From Euwallacea fornicatus (lineage: Eukaryota > Arthropoda > Insecta > Coleoptera > Curculionidae): a DNA stretch of 64,000 bases. Shown here piece by piece: positions 37,301 through 51,795 of this stretch (positions are counted from its first letter, which is position 1; each line of letters opens with the position of its first letter). The position numbers were made by a program, and so were the translations under genes. The stretch spans positions 1,550,001-1,614,000 of the forward strand of contig NC_089572.1 in the NCBI RefSeq assembly GCF_040115645.1. The letters run 5' to 3'. The notes under the pieces are model-generated. The model ran no database searches. It was not told where the DNA came from and worked only from the letters and a program-made list of their open reading frames with translations.

Positions 37301-40300
37301 TATCTCAAGTTTCCAAATCCTCCATATGATGAACCGTTTCCCGGAGGCTAGAAAGTTTAGTTGGGAGGTCAGTATCAGAAAAGTAAATAGGTTATTGAGG
37401 GAATTGCAGCTGGGCAAAAATGTGGTACTTCTTTTTGGGGGGCAGTTTGGTTTTAAATAATTTGTTCTGTCCCAAAAGCGTAGCCAAAAGTAATCTGATT
37501 CACTTCCGATCATCTCGCAAAATAACCACCTCATTCTAACCCAATTTAGCTAAACCTCCCCTGGCTCGAACCTCCTCGGTGTCTTCCTGTACGTCTGCGA
37601 CGTCACAAGGTACCAATCCGACTGGATACCACACCCCCATCGAAGAAGAGGACGAGGAAATCGCCCCTCTCACTCCGCGTTCGTCCACCATCCAACCCCA
37701 AGCCCCTCCTTCCCCTTACTCTGCAATCATGACAGTCTCCCTCGAAGCCTACTTGGAACCTCAGAGAATTTCGTTCTCCTCACCTCCGAATTCCGAGCTC
37801 AACCCCCGTCCTCCTTCCCCCGACGACAGTTTCCCGGTATTTTCACCTCCACCATACGACGAAGCGCCCCCTTACGCCGAGGCGGTGAGTGAACCTCCCC
37901 GAGGGCCCGTTTTAAGGCAGATCAGTTTAGGACCCCCCTGGATGGCAGGCAGTTTGGTCACTCCTCGTCAGAGCGTCATTTCGTACTCCACCCGGTCGCA
38001 TTTCAGTCACCACGAGTGTAATTTTCATTTTTATTTTTGAATGTCTCAATAGAAACGTCTGCGTACATACGGCTTGTTAAGGTGAATCGCTGAAAATTCG
38101 TAAGTTTGGAGGAAACCCTACGTCTTCGGATCACGCCGAGTTCTTGCAAATGAAGATCAACAAAGTTCTCAGTTTTGTCCGATCCTGTATTTGCGATCTG
38201 TTTCACCATCGGCCTGATTGGCGCAGAACTGAAAGCTTTACGAGTTTTCACCGATTTTAGGAAATGTCTGCGTCGCGCATTTGCGAGGAAGGGAAAATTC
38301 TAGAAATTACGGGGCGTCTCAGAAACGTAGATCCCCGAATTTCTCAGGTGAAGATGGACCGATTGAATTTGGTTTACCTTGAGAAAATGCTTTGTGCTTC
38401 TCATCAATAAGAAAAACGCATTTTTGTGAATCAACTTTTAATGTCTTGAAAATCGACTGCTTTTTGCGCAAAGGTAGATTGAGTTAAGTTCGCCTATTTT
38501 CACCTGAAAAATTTGCGGTGTTTTGATATTCTAGATGGCTCTGTATATTATTTGGGTATGTCCGGGACTTTAAAACGAAATAACTGTCTTGACTTGGTTT
38601 CTACAGGGCGTCCCAGATGAGAATGAACAGCATGGAGGTCCGGGAAACCTTAGGAGATCGGAAGTAGGTTAATTTAAAGGCAATTTTCGTATTTTTATGT
38701 TAAGCTAAATTCCATTAGAAATTGTATAAAATTGGTCAATATTTAGTTAAGTTAAGTTAACCAACGGGTGCGTCCTTACTGTTCGTTCTCATTCCGATCA
38801 CTGAACATTTTCTAGCCGATTTTCCTCTTCTGCAAGCCAGACTTCTCTGTATTACATTTATATCCCTTACCGCACTGTATAGTGTAAATAAATTACCAAC
38901 GATGCGATTATTTATTTGCAGGTTTTTTCGTCTTTCGTACTATTTTACCCAATTTTTTTTTATTATAGATTCTGTTTTAGAACGTAGGCCTAACTATAGG
39001 AGATTGCAGCCCAAAACGTTTAAACAGGGTAAATTATATTGATTTATTTTCAGTTAAAAGAAATGTGTTTCAAGTAGGGTAGTTCATTACTTACAAACGT
39101 TTTCGAATCTCAATAGATAGTCACAGGATAAAGGGAGTCAAGAGCCGCATATTGCTTCAAAAGTAGATTTTAAAAATGTTGCTTCACTTTTCGTTTGTTC
39201 AGCTTCGTATATCACTTGAAAGTATTTAGGTTTCACTACTTTTTGTATCACTTTAAAGCACCTAACAAGGTAACATCTTAATCACACGTACCGCTTGAGA
39301 ATATCTTGTGTTTTCCGGAGGAAGAGCGCTTAAAGAGGGCACAACAGCAAATCACCTTGGGTTCGCACACTTAATAGTTAAATTTAAATAAAAACCCCTA
39401 CAAGATTGCTGTTTATTTTTTACCCGATCAGGGCAGATATAAGAAAATTGTAAATACAAAACTTACAGGATATTGTGTGAATCATCAAAAATATCATAAA
39501 CATAAACAGGTGTTTGTCAGAAAAAATGCAGAAGGGACGAGCACTTTCTCATTTTACGGCGAAATACCACGTCAAACGAAAGGATGCACCGAGGGCGGCA
39601 GCGCTGCCGCCGAATGGTACCTGCGTCCGACGTGGTCAGAAGTGGGGACCCAAAGCGGGACTCCAAGAAAACCTGGAGGTCTCGATAGTTTATTTTTAAG
39701 CAATGCCAGATGTTGCTCTTCAACAACATTCATTATTCTCTTCCCATATTTGCCATTTGCGCTTTCTAAGTGCACTTCCTCACACAATTAGATTTTCTGA
39801 TTTAACCACCCGTTTGCTCACAGCTTGTGGCTCGAACGCACCCAAAATTTTCAAGAAAATGTCTGTTTAGGAGATATTAATGCGAACGCACTGTTTGATG
39901 TAAAAATTTAATAATTAACGGCACGTCCTAACCGTCTTTGGTATCTATTCAGAAAACGCAAAACGACTAAACAGACATTTCCTTCGGCTTGAACCTGTAC
40001 CAATGCCTAGTTAATCCAAAGCTACACGACATGATTCTTTAACGTAAACAGGCCATTGGCGTGCATGCGTTAGGGCCAAAACTTACCAGAAAGATAACTT
40101 CGACAGAGGCGATGAATTCAAAGCGACGGTTATCTTCTTGGTAAAGTTAATATGGCGTTGGTTTTTAAAGCCTTAAGTAGCTTCCAGACATTGTGGTACC
40201 ACCGTAATTTTTGTGTTTATATGAATAGCTATACGTTCCGGAGACTACTATATGTTCGATGAGCTGGACGACGACGAATTGGATCTTCTGCCCGAAGAAA

Positions 40301-43300
40301 CTCGAGACGACGATGATTGCACTGACATGCCAACCATGGGAGAGGTGAGGTTTTAGTCGGTTACATTGTATTATTTGTTTTGTGTGTCTGTGCGTGTGTT
40401 TTTTCTTTTTTTTTTTTCATCAGGATTACCATTGCGTTTTTATTATTTTGACCTCTTTAAAACAAATGTTTACATGCTTTGAAATTCGGCAACCTGCTCA
40501 CGGAGCGATGCGAAATCAAAGCAAGTAAACTGTAGGAATTTTGAAAAACTTATCAGGAAAAATTTGCTTTGCTTCGATCGCCATCTTGTATTTCACAATG
40601 AAAAGAATCAACAAACCGACATCTCACGTTGCCTTTAGACGTCCCTAAACGTCTATGGGGTCAATTATAAATGTTGAAAGAATCTCCAGACAGCAATGTA
40701 GTAAATAGCAAGAGAGATTCAGAATTAAGTCCTGCGTCTTCGACCTTGAAAGCATGAATTAGAGTCACCCTATATTTATTCCCGCCTTTTGTCAAATACT
40801 GAGCGGCGGGTCCTATAATGTTTTTAGCTACAACCTTATCTTAGGTCGCAAAAGTATATTTATAGCACTGTTTCGACCCCATCCGCACTGATTACCATAC
40901 CTTCACACCCTTCGAGGCAAGCATTTTGAGAGCTCCAGCTTTTTATCATTTATTGTTTCCTGCGCCCTCATGAGCGTAATGTTGACAACGTAACTGTCAT
41001 TCTAGCAGACAACTCTAAACTCAAACTGTCATTCTAGCAGACAACTCTAAACTCAAACTGTCATTCTAGCAGACCACTCTAAACTCAAACTGTCAAATAT
41101 CCATCCCCACCAGTGGAGGTGCGTTACGCTTGTCAATTTTTACACGCCCATGAGGATCTATCATTAGTTGAGGTTGTTTGAGGTTTATCGTGTACAGAAA
41201 GGATTGAAATCATTCATTTACATTGGGTTTGTAGTTCTTGAACGCCACGATAAAAACTGACGTGGCAACGGTGTTGAGGGAACGAAGAAAAAGCATGAAA
41301 AGGCGTTCTAGTGTGCCTCTAGCTAGAAAAAAGTCGGCGCGATCCACTATGTCTGCTCCGTTACCGGCACCGACAGTGAGTTACTAATCACAAAGTGTTC
41401 TGCGCATATTAACCACCGCTTCATTTAGCATCTCTGCTTCCTTCAGCTTTTGTACATATCTACCTCCAGTAGTGAGTTTGAGTAGTGGTTGAGCACCTAA
41501 AATCATCGGTGATGGTCAAAAATCGTTATTAATTTTAATAATATTAATAACGAGTGCACGTTTGAAAACTGAACATTTATCTGCCACGAACTTGTTAACT
41601 GAAAAAAATTATTGTGGCTTCTAGTGGACAAAATGCCAACTAATTCTGTCATAAAATTTGACATGTATTGCCACTTGGAATTATGAGTCAGGAACGGCGA
41701 AGACGAATGCGACGACTGGTGGGCAAAGTGCAAACTGATGAAAGCGGGTGATTCTGCCATTAGATTGGACAGAAGCTGCCATTTGGAGTTATGATTGATT
41801 CGTAGCTCGCTTCCTTCGGTTTCTTGATTATTGGCAGTGCCCTCATCAGTAGTCATGTTCCCCCATGGAAACTAGCTGTCGATGGACTTTAAGTCCCTAC
41901 TACATGGTTTTTTCGTAGTATTTACTTAATCTCTCACTGTGTATAATATCTTCTCGATGTATAAATACCACACCTTTTGCCTTTTCATCTGCTTCCTAAG
42001 AGTGCCAAAAATTTGAAAATATGCATATAACTAAAAGTAGTACTCTGATTAGGTGGAGGAACCGACCTCGAAAAGCGTTACCATCAAGGAAGATCCTCAG
42101 CCCAGTACCAGCAAAGATGACGATATTAGTGAGTTAACTCAGCCCAGTAAGTAGCTTTGCCTGAGCAAAACGGAGGTGTTAATTAAGACTTATAAACTGA
42201 TTCCTGGGAATGGAAATTGCACAAATAATTTGATAATCCATGTGGATAGTTAATACACCTCTAGGAGTGTTCCATAAAGCTGAGTTTTGCTTCTATTTCA
42301 GGGAAATACAGTTTGTTGCAAAAGTCTATTCACTGGATCGTGTTCATATGGGCGTTCATCGAGAGCGGCATGATCAGCCTCACGCACTTCCTTAATCGTT
42401 ACTCCAGAGACTATCGCTATGTCCTCAAGACCTTAGGAAAAGAGCGGAAAATGCTCAAAGTTCGTATAAAATTCTTTGGAACTCCCACAGATTACGTGAT
42501 ACTTCTTCTCAGGAAAACACCGAGTACGATGTGGGTGTGCGAATGGGTTCCAACCAGTTGTGGCAGCCTGCCGGTTCTTTCCACGACCTCATGAGACACT
42601 CCACGTAAGTTTTTTTAATTTTAATTAATTAGTAGCCTTTGGAGTGACGTCAAAACAGCACTACATTTAATTGTTCCTATAGTGTAGACAGTAGATTTTT
42701 TAATTGGCTAGCGAGGATTCGCCTGCATCTTCAGTAATGGGGGTGTTCAGCTCTTCAGATTCCTTTAGGCATAATGTGCTCGCCGAAAGGTCTGTTTCTA
42801 GTGATGTAATTCCGATTTTTCACAATTTTTTTACTTAAAACGTCACAAGTGTTGGTTGTAGCTTGACAAAATTTTGTTTAGTATCCTGAGAGAGCTGGGA
42901 GCTTATAAGACCCATGAGAGAAGCGCCTGATTTATTTTCCCAGTTCCTTCCAGCCCTCTAAGGTGTTTCCATCAAATAGAACAAATCCCGGGTGTCTCAT
43001 GTTGGTGCTATGGGGATGAGAATGAAACGTACTGAAAATTGGGTGGGGCGAACTCTGAAAAACGGGTACGACCGGCGACAACTGATTTGTCTCTTTTTTT
43101 TATAGTCATTCGTACAGGGCGAAACTAAAAATCAGGCCTTTACTTACGAGCCACGTGCCATTTTAATAATTCTCCGTAGTCGGAACACGTCAATTTATGT
43201 AGTAATTCTTAGTTCTAAAATTAGTGAAAATCCATAAACACATTTACTAATTACTTACTGACGATATTAATTTGAGATTTTGGCTCCCTCTAACGCCAAA

Positions 43301-46300
43301 ACGAAGCAATATTGGATGTAAGCAAGTTTGCCTGGAACCCCTCATTTTTGGTTACGGAATTTTTTGTCAAGCATTGTACAGTAATTTTCGGGACACTCTG
43401 TATACACTGCGTGCTAGAAAATATTTTTCAATCCGTTCTCCATACATTCGTTAAACAAAAATAGTGGATTTGCTATAGTCCTTTTTTCATTTTTGAGACT
43501 GCGGTTTGGTACATGGGACGTAAAATTTAGTTTTAAAGAAGAGAGTTTGAGGACCAGGGGCGTTTTGAGACCAACTTGAACTGAGCGTGATAATGAACTT
43601 CTAACATTTTGTACACCGTGTACCGAGCGGGACGAACAAGTTTGGCACACTCGGGCCGCACTTAATGGAAACTGTCAATAGACAATCCAAGGTAAATTTA
43701 CCTGAATTTCTGATGTTTTCGACAACCTGGATCATATGGTAATTCACGATAGATTTTTAATAAAGTGAGTCCAAGCTCCGAAGAGATGTTTCAACCAACC
43801 TGGTTCAACACTCACCGATGGGACAATACATTTCTGTCATTTTTGACACCTTCCACCGAGCGTGAAGGAAATTTTTGACACACTCTGCTTAAGATTGGTG
43901 CGGATTTTTAATAGAAAACTGCTTGGACCGATCTAAGGGATTAGTTTTTACAAACTACGTGGTTACAACCTTTTTTTTTCCCGAGGAGGGGGAATGTTCT
44001 TGAGATACCCGGCCTGGTCGTCAGCCGGGTAGTGTGGGATTCGACCGACCATTACGTCGGCCGCCTACCCACTAAACCCACCTCCCCTCTTCTGCCCCAG
44101 GAGTACCTCGCGGTATTACTTCAGGGCTCCTTTTCCTCCGGAGTAGGTACGAACACGATCCCGCACCCCATTCTTCTTTCTCTCATTTTCTCTTGCAATT
44201 TTGGCCCTCAAGATCTTCTCTATCAGGCCCTCAAATGCCATCCATTATCCCTTGCTACCCACTAGCTCGTTCCCTATCGCGCTTCGGTTCAGGTCGAGTC
44301 CGCCAGATAATTCTCCCATTCTGGACACATCCACAGCGTGTGCTCCGGAGTGTCCTCCATTTCGTTACAAAACCATCATTCCGCACTCCTTTCCACTCGT
44401 ATCCGCTTCAGGTATTTCCCAAACACGCCGTGTCCGGTGAACACCTGAGCCAACATATACCCACTTTTCGTCCATTCGCACTCGTACCACTTACGGATCC
44501 GGGGTATGAAGGTCTTTGCCCAACCCTCATACTTCTCCCAGTCCCGCTCGCACTCGTTCATTACCCATTCCTTCACCCCACTTCTCCCTTCCCACATCAT
44601 ACTTCTCTCCGTCACTTTAATTCTCACCGAAGGTATTTTGGCCAATGCCAACACCGCATCGGTCAGTGCCGTCCTGTAAGCACCCGGAGTGCGAGCATAC
44701 AGTTTACCCTCGTGTGCCTCCCATACTCCAGTTCCGTTCCCCAAACTGGAGCAACGTACAGCAGGACCGACGATGCCGCCATCACCATCAACCTCCTTCT
44801 TTCATACCCCAAACCACTCGCCCTAGGCAGAATGCCTTCGAGCTTCCCAATCATCTTAGCAACCTTTTCGGATGTCCGTCGTACTTGCTCACCGAAGCGA
44901 GCACATCTGCCGATCCACACTCCAAGGTACTTCACACATTCCTTCGTCACGTACGAAACGTCGTCCACCCTCAGACTCATACTTCTTGTTTTCCTTCGAC
45001 CGACCAGCAGCACCAGTTCGGTTTTATCCGTAGCCATGCTTAACCCCATGCGTTCGAACACGTCGACGGTGGTTACAGCCTGGAAAACCCCATTTATAAT
45101 CCGTTAAATGCTATTTTAGCTTTGATTTCATGGTAATATATTGTTAATTGTCACGGCTGTGATGAATTCATAACCGGCGCGTTTAAGTGCAAGAAATGAA
45201 TCAGTCTCCCGGAATCGTACGAGTCTTTCAGACAATACTCCCTAAGCTCCCGTTTACCCGAATTTGCGTCCCATGTAGAATCAACTTTGGATGCCCTTTA
45301 TTATAAGTGTACTGACCAACGCTGCTCGCACAGTAATGAAATTAAGGTCCAGTTACACAACTTGCTGTTGAAATCTGATATCAAGCATAAACTGCTCCAA
45401 ACTAAAATTTAAATTTATAAGGGCCTCAAGCTTTGCTTATACAACCAGACAAGACTAATGAACACTTTTCAATACTCATGCCATCACATTCTTTACCATC
45501 ATCGTTCGATAGTATAATCTTGCTGGTCTTGCGGTATGTCTTATAGGACCACTTCGGTGCTGAGCAGCAGAGTTTGCGATGATAAATGCTCTTATAGTGC
45601 AGAGACCGGCACTAAACTTGTGGCTTCGCCTGCTTATTACTCTTCCGAACAGGAGAGGTATTGAACACCTTCACTATTTGTGTCGTTTTCCATTTTTCTC
45701 AGTCGCAGATGCAGTTTCAAAACGCTTCATTCCGCTTGGTTAGACTTGTAGGTTTTGTTTCCTAATCTTAAGAGGAGAGAACAAGATTATTCTTCGGTTT
45801 AGAAAAAGCTCCTGTTTCTATTCAAATAGGAGTCAACCGAGTTGCGCGACCAGAGAGAAAATGAAAGGAATAATGTTGTTCGTGTCCACGCATATATGTA
45901 CAGGGTGTCTGGTGACTCCATGGCTATAAGCTAAGGGTGAATTCCTCAATGACTTTCGAGTCGAGAATGCTTAAATAACTTATGTCCGGAAACGCTTCAT
46001 TTCCAAGATACAGAGTGTTCAATTACTTTTTTTTTGGATACGTTCATTAATATTTCAAAAACGATTTTATACATATGCGCACGAAATTCTAAGTAAATAT
46101 GACTTTTTGTTGCAATTTTTCGCGTTTTTCTTTCAAAGGAATTATAAATGATTTTCTATCTCAGAAACGGGCACTTAGGCGACAAAACCCTAAGAGGCCT
46201 TTTTATTAACAATTGATGGAATATTAAGACAAAAATATTAATGTTAAAAAAAAATCAGTGGCGTGCCATTTTTTTCATGAACATTGTCTCCACATGGCTG

Positions 46301-49300
46301 TACCGACGCCTCCGGTATAAATGTAAATGTTCCGATTTCCCCAAGACATGCGCGTTAGTCCTGCCGTAGCGCGTCCCAAATTGCATGCGCATAAGCAGGA
46401 CCGTTTTTGAAATATTAAAGAATGTATTTTTTACAAATTGAACACCCTGTGTCTTGGAAACGAGGCGTTTTCGGCCATAAGTTATTTAGACATTTTCGAC
46501 TCGAAATTCATCAAGTAACTCACCCTTAGCCTATGATCGTCGAGTTACGAGACCTCCGTATATGCCATTTGGAAACATATTAGTGTTTGAAGAAATAGAC
46601 GTCTCATGACTGTTAGAAGAGCTTTAAGAAAGATCTTTTCTTGTTAAAGGACGTGAAACTTATCACGGACGTTTACTTCATGGTTTTTTGCCTGCAGGGC
46701 ATTTTTCCACCCATTAGAAGTACCCAAAACAAATAAAACATGGGATTTTCGATATAGATTGATCCCAGAATGTCAAAATCGGTTAAGGATCAGAGCAGAA
46801 GTGCCATCGCACATTTATTTATACAGGACTTAAGATATCATCTGGAGATAGTACTTTCCAAAATAATTAAAAAAAAAATTAACAAACCTATGGTTAAGAA
46901 AAACATTATTTCCGATATACAGAGTGGCAAAAGTTTACATTTTTCTTATGTTTGAACAATGCAAAATGTCAAAAATTGAAAAAAAATTATGAAAATGGCC
47001 GAAGCTGAGCCGTGGTATCCTAAATTACAGACCAGAATATGTGGACCGGGCCCTCTCAATTTCTGTCAACAGATGATTTTGCAAATTCTACGAGAACTGC
47101 ATGAGGCCAAAAAGCTAAAGAACTGAAGATTGAAAGTTGGTGTCGAAATTTATACATAAAAAAGGGATACAAAGCTTCTAATATTACACGACACAAAAAA
47201 ACGTAATACCCTGTACATGGCAACATATGGTTTTGACATTTTGTCGTAGAGTCTTAAAGAAAATAGGTGTGCGAAACTTAAGAGGTTAAACTCACGGCGT
47301 ACGTGAGAAAAGCGCAAAAATACGAACAAAAATGTGAAACTCTGCCACCCTGTATATCGAAAATGGCGCGTTTTTGCCCATGGGCGTATTAACATTTTTT
47401 TTTTCATTTAGAAAATTTCTGTCACTCCCTGAAATATCTCCATGATGATATGTTACACTCTGTATACTTGTATTATTTGAAGGACTCTCTAAGCGGATGT
47501 CGCGGTAGCCTCTTCTTAACTGTTTTTGACCGTAATTAAGCGTATCTACAGGGTGCGTCCAGTTTTATAGACTCCAATTAACTTGTAAGATATGTTGTGT
47601 TCTGTTTTGTAAAAAAACAATCTGTTTAAGCATTTTTTACGTCGAAACTGACCCTGTATGTGGATATATTACTTGAGCACGAAAGTCCTTAGTTTCTTTT
47701 AAAAGAGGGAACGATATTTAATATTTATAAATCGCCTTAGCGACTACATAATTTTCGGAAGGGTTATTCATCTCCTGACTTTAAATAAGAAAAAATGTTC
47801 TTACGGACTTGAAATGTACAGAGTGATTCGTTAACAATGAGATAACTGAAAGCTGGAGGTATCACGTGGGAAATAACGACGAATTTAAATTTTTAATTAA
47901 TTTTTTTTATAATATCATTATTCTGAAAATATCTAGGTTAGACGCCTGCAAATTTGTAAAATTATGTTTTTATATAACAAATAAGATGGGTTTGGCAATA
48001 TCCGCATTGCTAATAGATTATTATGAAGTGTCAATGTTCGTTCAATAGGTTTTTCTCGAAAACGAATACGTAATTAATGGAAAAATTATTGCTCTTTCAG
48101 ATTTTGAATCAAATTTTATGTTAGACACTCAGAATAAAAAGTTATTAACTATAAATTCAACAAAGTTAGCCATAAGTGGGACCCACTATTGGCGACGCGG
48201 AAATCGCAAAACGTATCTTATTCGTCACTTAAAAAACGTAGCTTTACAAATGTTCAAGTATCTAACTGAGATATTTTCAAAATAACGATAAAATAATGAA
48301 TTAAAATTTTAACTTTCAACACCCTGTATATGTTCGAAATTATCAGCACTCGGTTGTCCCATTGATAATGAATTACCCTGTATACGCTGGATGTGGTCTC
48401 GCAACTATAGAGTACAGCTATGATTTCCTCGTGAATTTTCCAAAGAGAACGTATTCACTCCATGTTTTAAAGCCGTGTTTTTCTACATGTTACGTAGAAG
48501 ATCATAGGCGTAGTCACTGATTGATAAGTTTTTTCGGTAAATCTATAATCTTCCATGGTCCCCCAAACTTACGTCCAGAATGATAAAATTTGCAGTTCAG
48601 TCGTCTATTTTATATTGGTGAATTTTTACTAGAAGGTGCAATAAAGATTTTACGTGAAGGTTGCCCAGAGAAGTTGTCGGACAGCCTGTATACTGACGAC
48701 CACCGTAATTTTTTAAAATTTTATTACAATGGCAGCAATGCATACAGGGTGACGTAGTTATAAAGGAAATCGAATTTATCATCGGCAACCGATATTAATT
48801 TCGTCGTATATAAAAAATATTCCTTATTTCTTGGATTCTTTTGACCACCAGCGAAGATTAAACAGGGGTCTGATATGTTATATACACGGTAATCTCTGAG
48901 TGGGGATTAATGATGAAAATTTCAAACTCAGCTTCGAAGCTATTAAATAGAAAATCGTTCCTTCCTTTAAACGAAATAAACCAAGTTGAGACATGCTTTC
49001 ATCAGTATGTCTTAACTATTGGAATGCAGTAGTTAAGTAGAGTGGCTGTACGCCTGCGTATGTTGGCTGTGTAGGCGAAAGGCGAGTGTGCTCACCGTTC
49101 CCGAAATACGTATTCTGGCCCCAAGTCTGGAACGAGGACTCGATTCGCCCTGCTGTTCCAGGTAAATAAAATCGCACACGCCCACGAAACGTGTATCATC
49201 GTGCTTTTCGCATTGCATTATGTGCCAGTTTGTCTCCGATTTCCCCCTTTTTTTTTTATATTCCTATTTTATAACTGTTTGTTCGCTGTCTTTTTGTGTC

Positions 49301-51738
49301 TTGATCTTCTGCGTCTTTCACAATTTTCCGTTAATAATTTGTGTTGCCTTAACTTTAGTTTGTTTTCTCACACATTTCAACAAATTCTCTATTCCTTTTT
49401 AACAAATTCCACGCCCCGAGACCGAAATTTAGAAAAAGATCTGTTATTACTCACTGGCCAATTTGTTTGCCAGTAACATACAGGACGTTCCCGAAAAGCG
49501 ACCATATACTTCAGGAGATAATTCCTTACGACAAAATTTTAATAAATCTTCCACAAATACGTGTCCAGAAACCTTCTTCTCTTTTTCCCATACTGCAGAA
49601 TGCCTTATCTAGGACACCCTGTATAGTACAATAATACAATGGCATCGCCCTTCTCGAGTAAACCACCCTCCGTATATCATCTAAGTGAACAACTGAATGT
49701 TTTTCTCACTTACCAGCACATTTTGATGTTGTCAGCAAGCATTGATGTACTATATCAGTTAATACAAAAGTTTTAACAGTGGTGCGTCTCTTTGTAGGAA
49801 AGTATCGGGTTCCGAAAAGGACTTTGGAGACGAAATGTCCTCGGATGATCAACCCCCCGTCGTCAGGATGCTCCTGGCCCTTTGGTACGTGGTGATGAGC
49901 CGCTCAGAATGGCTCTGCTATTTCGCCATTTTCTTGAATCAAGCCAAGACCGCCACTTTTCTTTCCCTGCCGCTACCCCTGATGGTATTTTTCTGGGGCT
50001 CCTTGACCATCCCCAGGCCATCGAAGACATTTTGGGTCACCATTATCGCTTATACCGAGGTAATATTGTCGTTGATTTCCTTTGAGGCAGGAATTCCGAT
50101 TTTTTACCCTTTTTTAGTTGGTGGTGCTAATAAAATGTCTGTTCCAAATGGATATAATTCCATGGAATGAGGATATTTATGGGAACAATCCGTTCTCTCC
50201 GCCCATCATAATCGGGATACAGAGACAGAAAAATTATGCCAACTGGGATTTGGTACTACTTTTGGTGGTGTTTTTCCACAGGTAAGACTACACACTTTCC
50301 ACCATTTACTTGTATGTACGTAATTGAATTTTAATTCAGACTGTAAACTACCGTTCAATTCGAACGAAAACTTGCTTGTCTTATTATTTTCTATTTAGAA
50401 TGATGCTAAAGTCCATGGGAATTTGGAAATCTACCAGCGAACCTACTGGCCAGATTGCCGCCATGTCTGTCATAGACGAGGGTGAGTATCGGCTGGTGGA
50501 CGGTCAGCTGGTGGCGGTAGCCACCAACGGTAGCAGCATAGCCGGCCCGACCAGTAACAGTACCACCCACAACTCCAACAGGTTGATACTCAATATCTCT
50601 GTGGTTCTTTCGGCGATTATTGTTATTTATAGCAGGAAGCACGACCCGAAAACCTCCAGTAACAGGAAAAGTACGACTTCAGAGGATGATCAAGCGGATA
50701 GCACGACATCGCCGCGGGAGGAGGACGAATCTGAGCAGATATTATCCATTGAAAGTGTCGAAGTTAATCATTGCGATCACATACCTCAATCTTTGAAACT
50801 GGGGTAAATGTAATATTTTATGTAATGGTTTTTGAGTGAGAATGTCAAAGAGCCAAATTTGGAGGAGTAGGATTCTCACCCCTCCAAATAAGGGTGATAC
50901 GTGAATTGTAAAGTTCTGTATTTTTTAGGGCCGCGAAATATGCAGAATCAGTGCAGTTATTCTTCAGACAACTTCTAGATCCGACTGCTCGAGTTGCGGC
51001 GGACGTTTACATGTACATGTTCCTTTGCGATTTCATCAATTTCTTTGTTCTCCTCATAGGATACTCGTCGTTCGGGGTAAAATTGTTATATTTCGGAATT
51101 TACTAGTTTTTGAAACATTTTATTTTCCCTTATTGAAACATTACAGGAAATATGAGGTGTTTCAAAACTTGTCCCACAAGTTGTGCAAGAATTATGCAGT
51201 TCAAAATGTATCAGAAACATAGATTGACCATACTTTTCAATTTTTAGTCTCAAACCAGCGACGGCGGCTTCCAGTCCTACTTGCAAGAAAACCGCGTCCC
51301 ACCCATGTTCCTCTTTATGCTGATTTTGCAGTTCACCTTGATCATAATTGATCGCGCGATCTACTTGAGACGCAACATATTGGGCAAACTAATTTTCCAA
51401 TTCATTCAAATCGTTATTCTGCACATCTGGCTATTCGTCCTGTTTCCTGTGATAACTGAAAAGTAAGTCTGTCCCGCGAATAAGGCCATGTAGTCCGCAG
51501 CAAATCAGACATTCCGAATTCCACGCACTTTCTGATAGCCCCTATACAGGGTGTCTCGAAAATGTCCGTGCAAAATGCTACCACAGATTTCTGAGGCGAA
51601 ACATGACGATTTAACCCAACTTACCTTAGTCCAAAAGAGGACGGTTTTCAAAATACAGAATGTCAATGGGAAGATTTAAAAACGGAAAAAACTAGTCACG
51701 TTTCCGCCTCAAAAATCCATGGTGGAATGTTGTACACC

Positions 51739-51795
<57 letters not shown>

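Larger units (their letters stand above)
42605..49797. other. Piezo intron 26 (7.2 kb), transposon-rich
   Basis: Contains the R1-type LINE (43971-45068), two MITEs (45898-46563 and 46820-47467) and further CACCCTGT/ACAGGGTG ends near 47548, 48320, 48374, 48745 and 49615. Exon 26 and exon 27 splice together in matching phase, so no coding exon is required here. Confidence 0.75.

Noticed and set aside
44193..45107. 304-codon plus-strand open frame
   Set aside because: Antisense of the R1-type LINE; the minus strand carries the recognisable reverse-transcriptase sequence.
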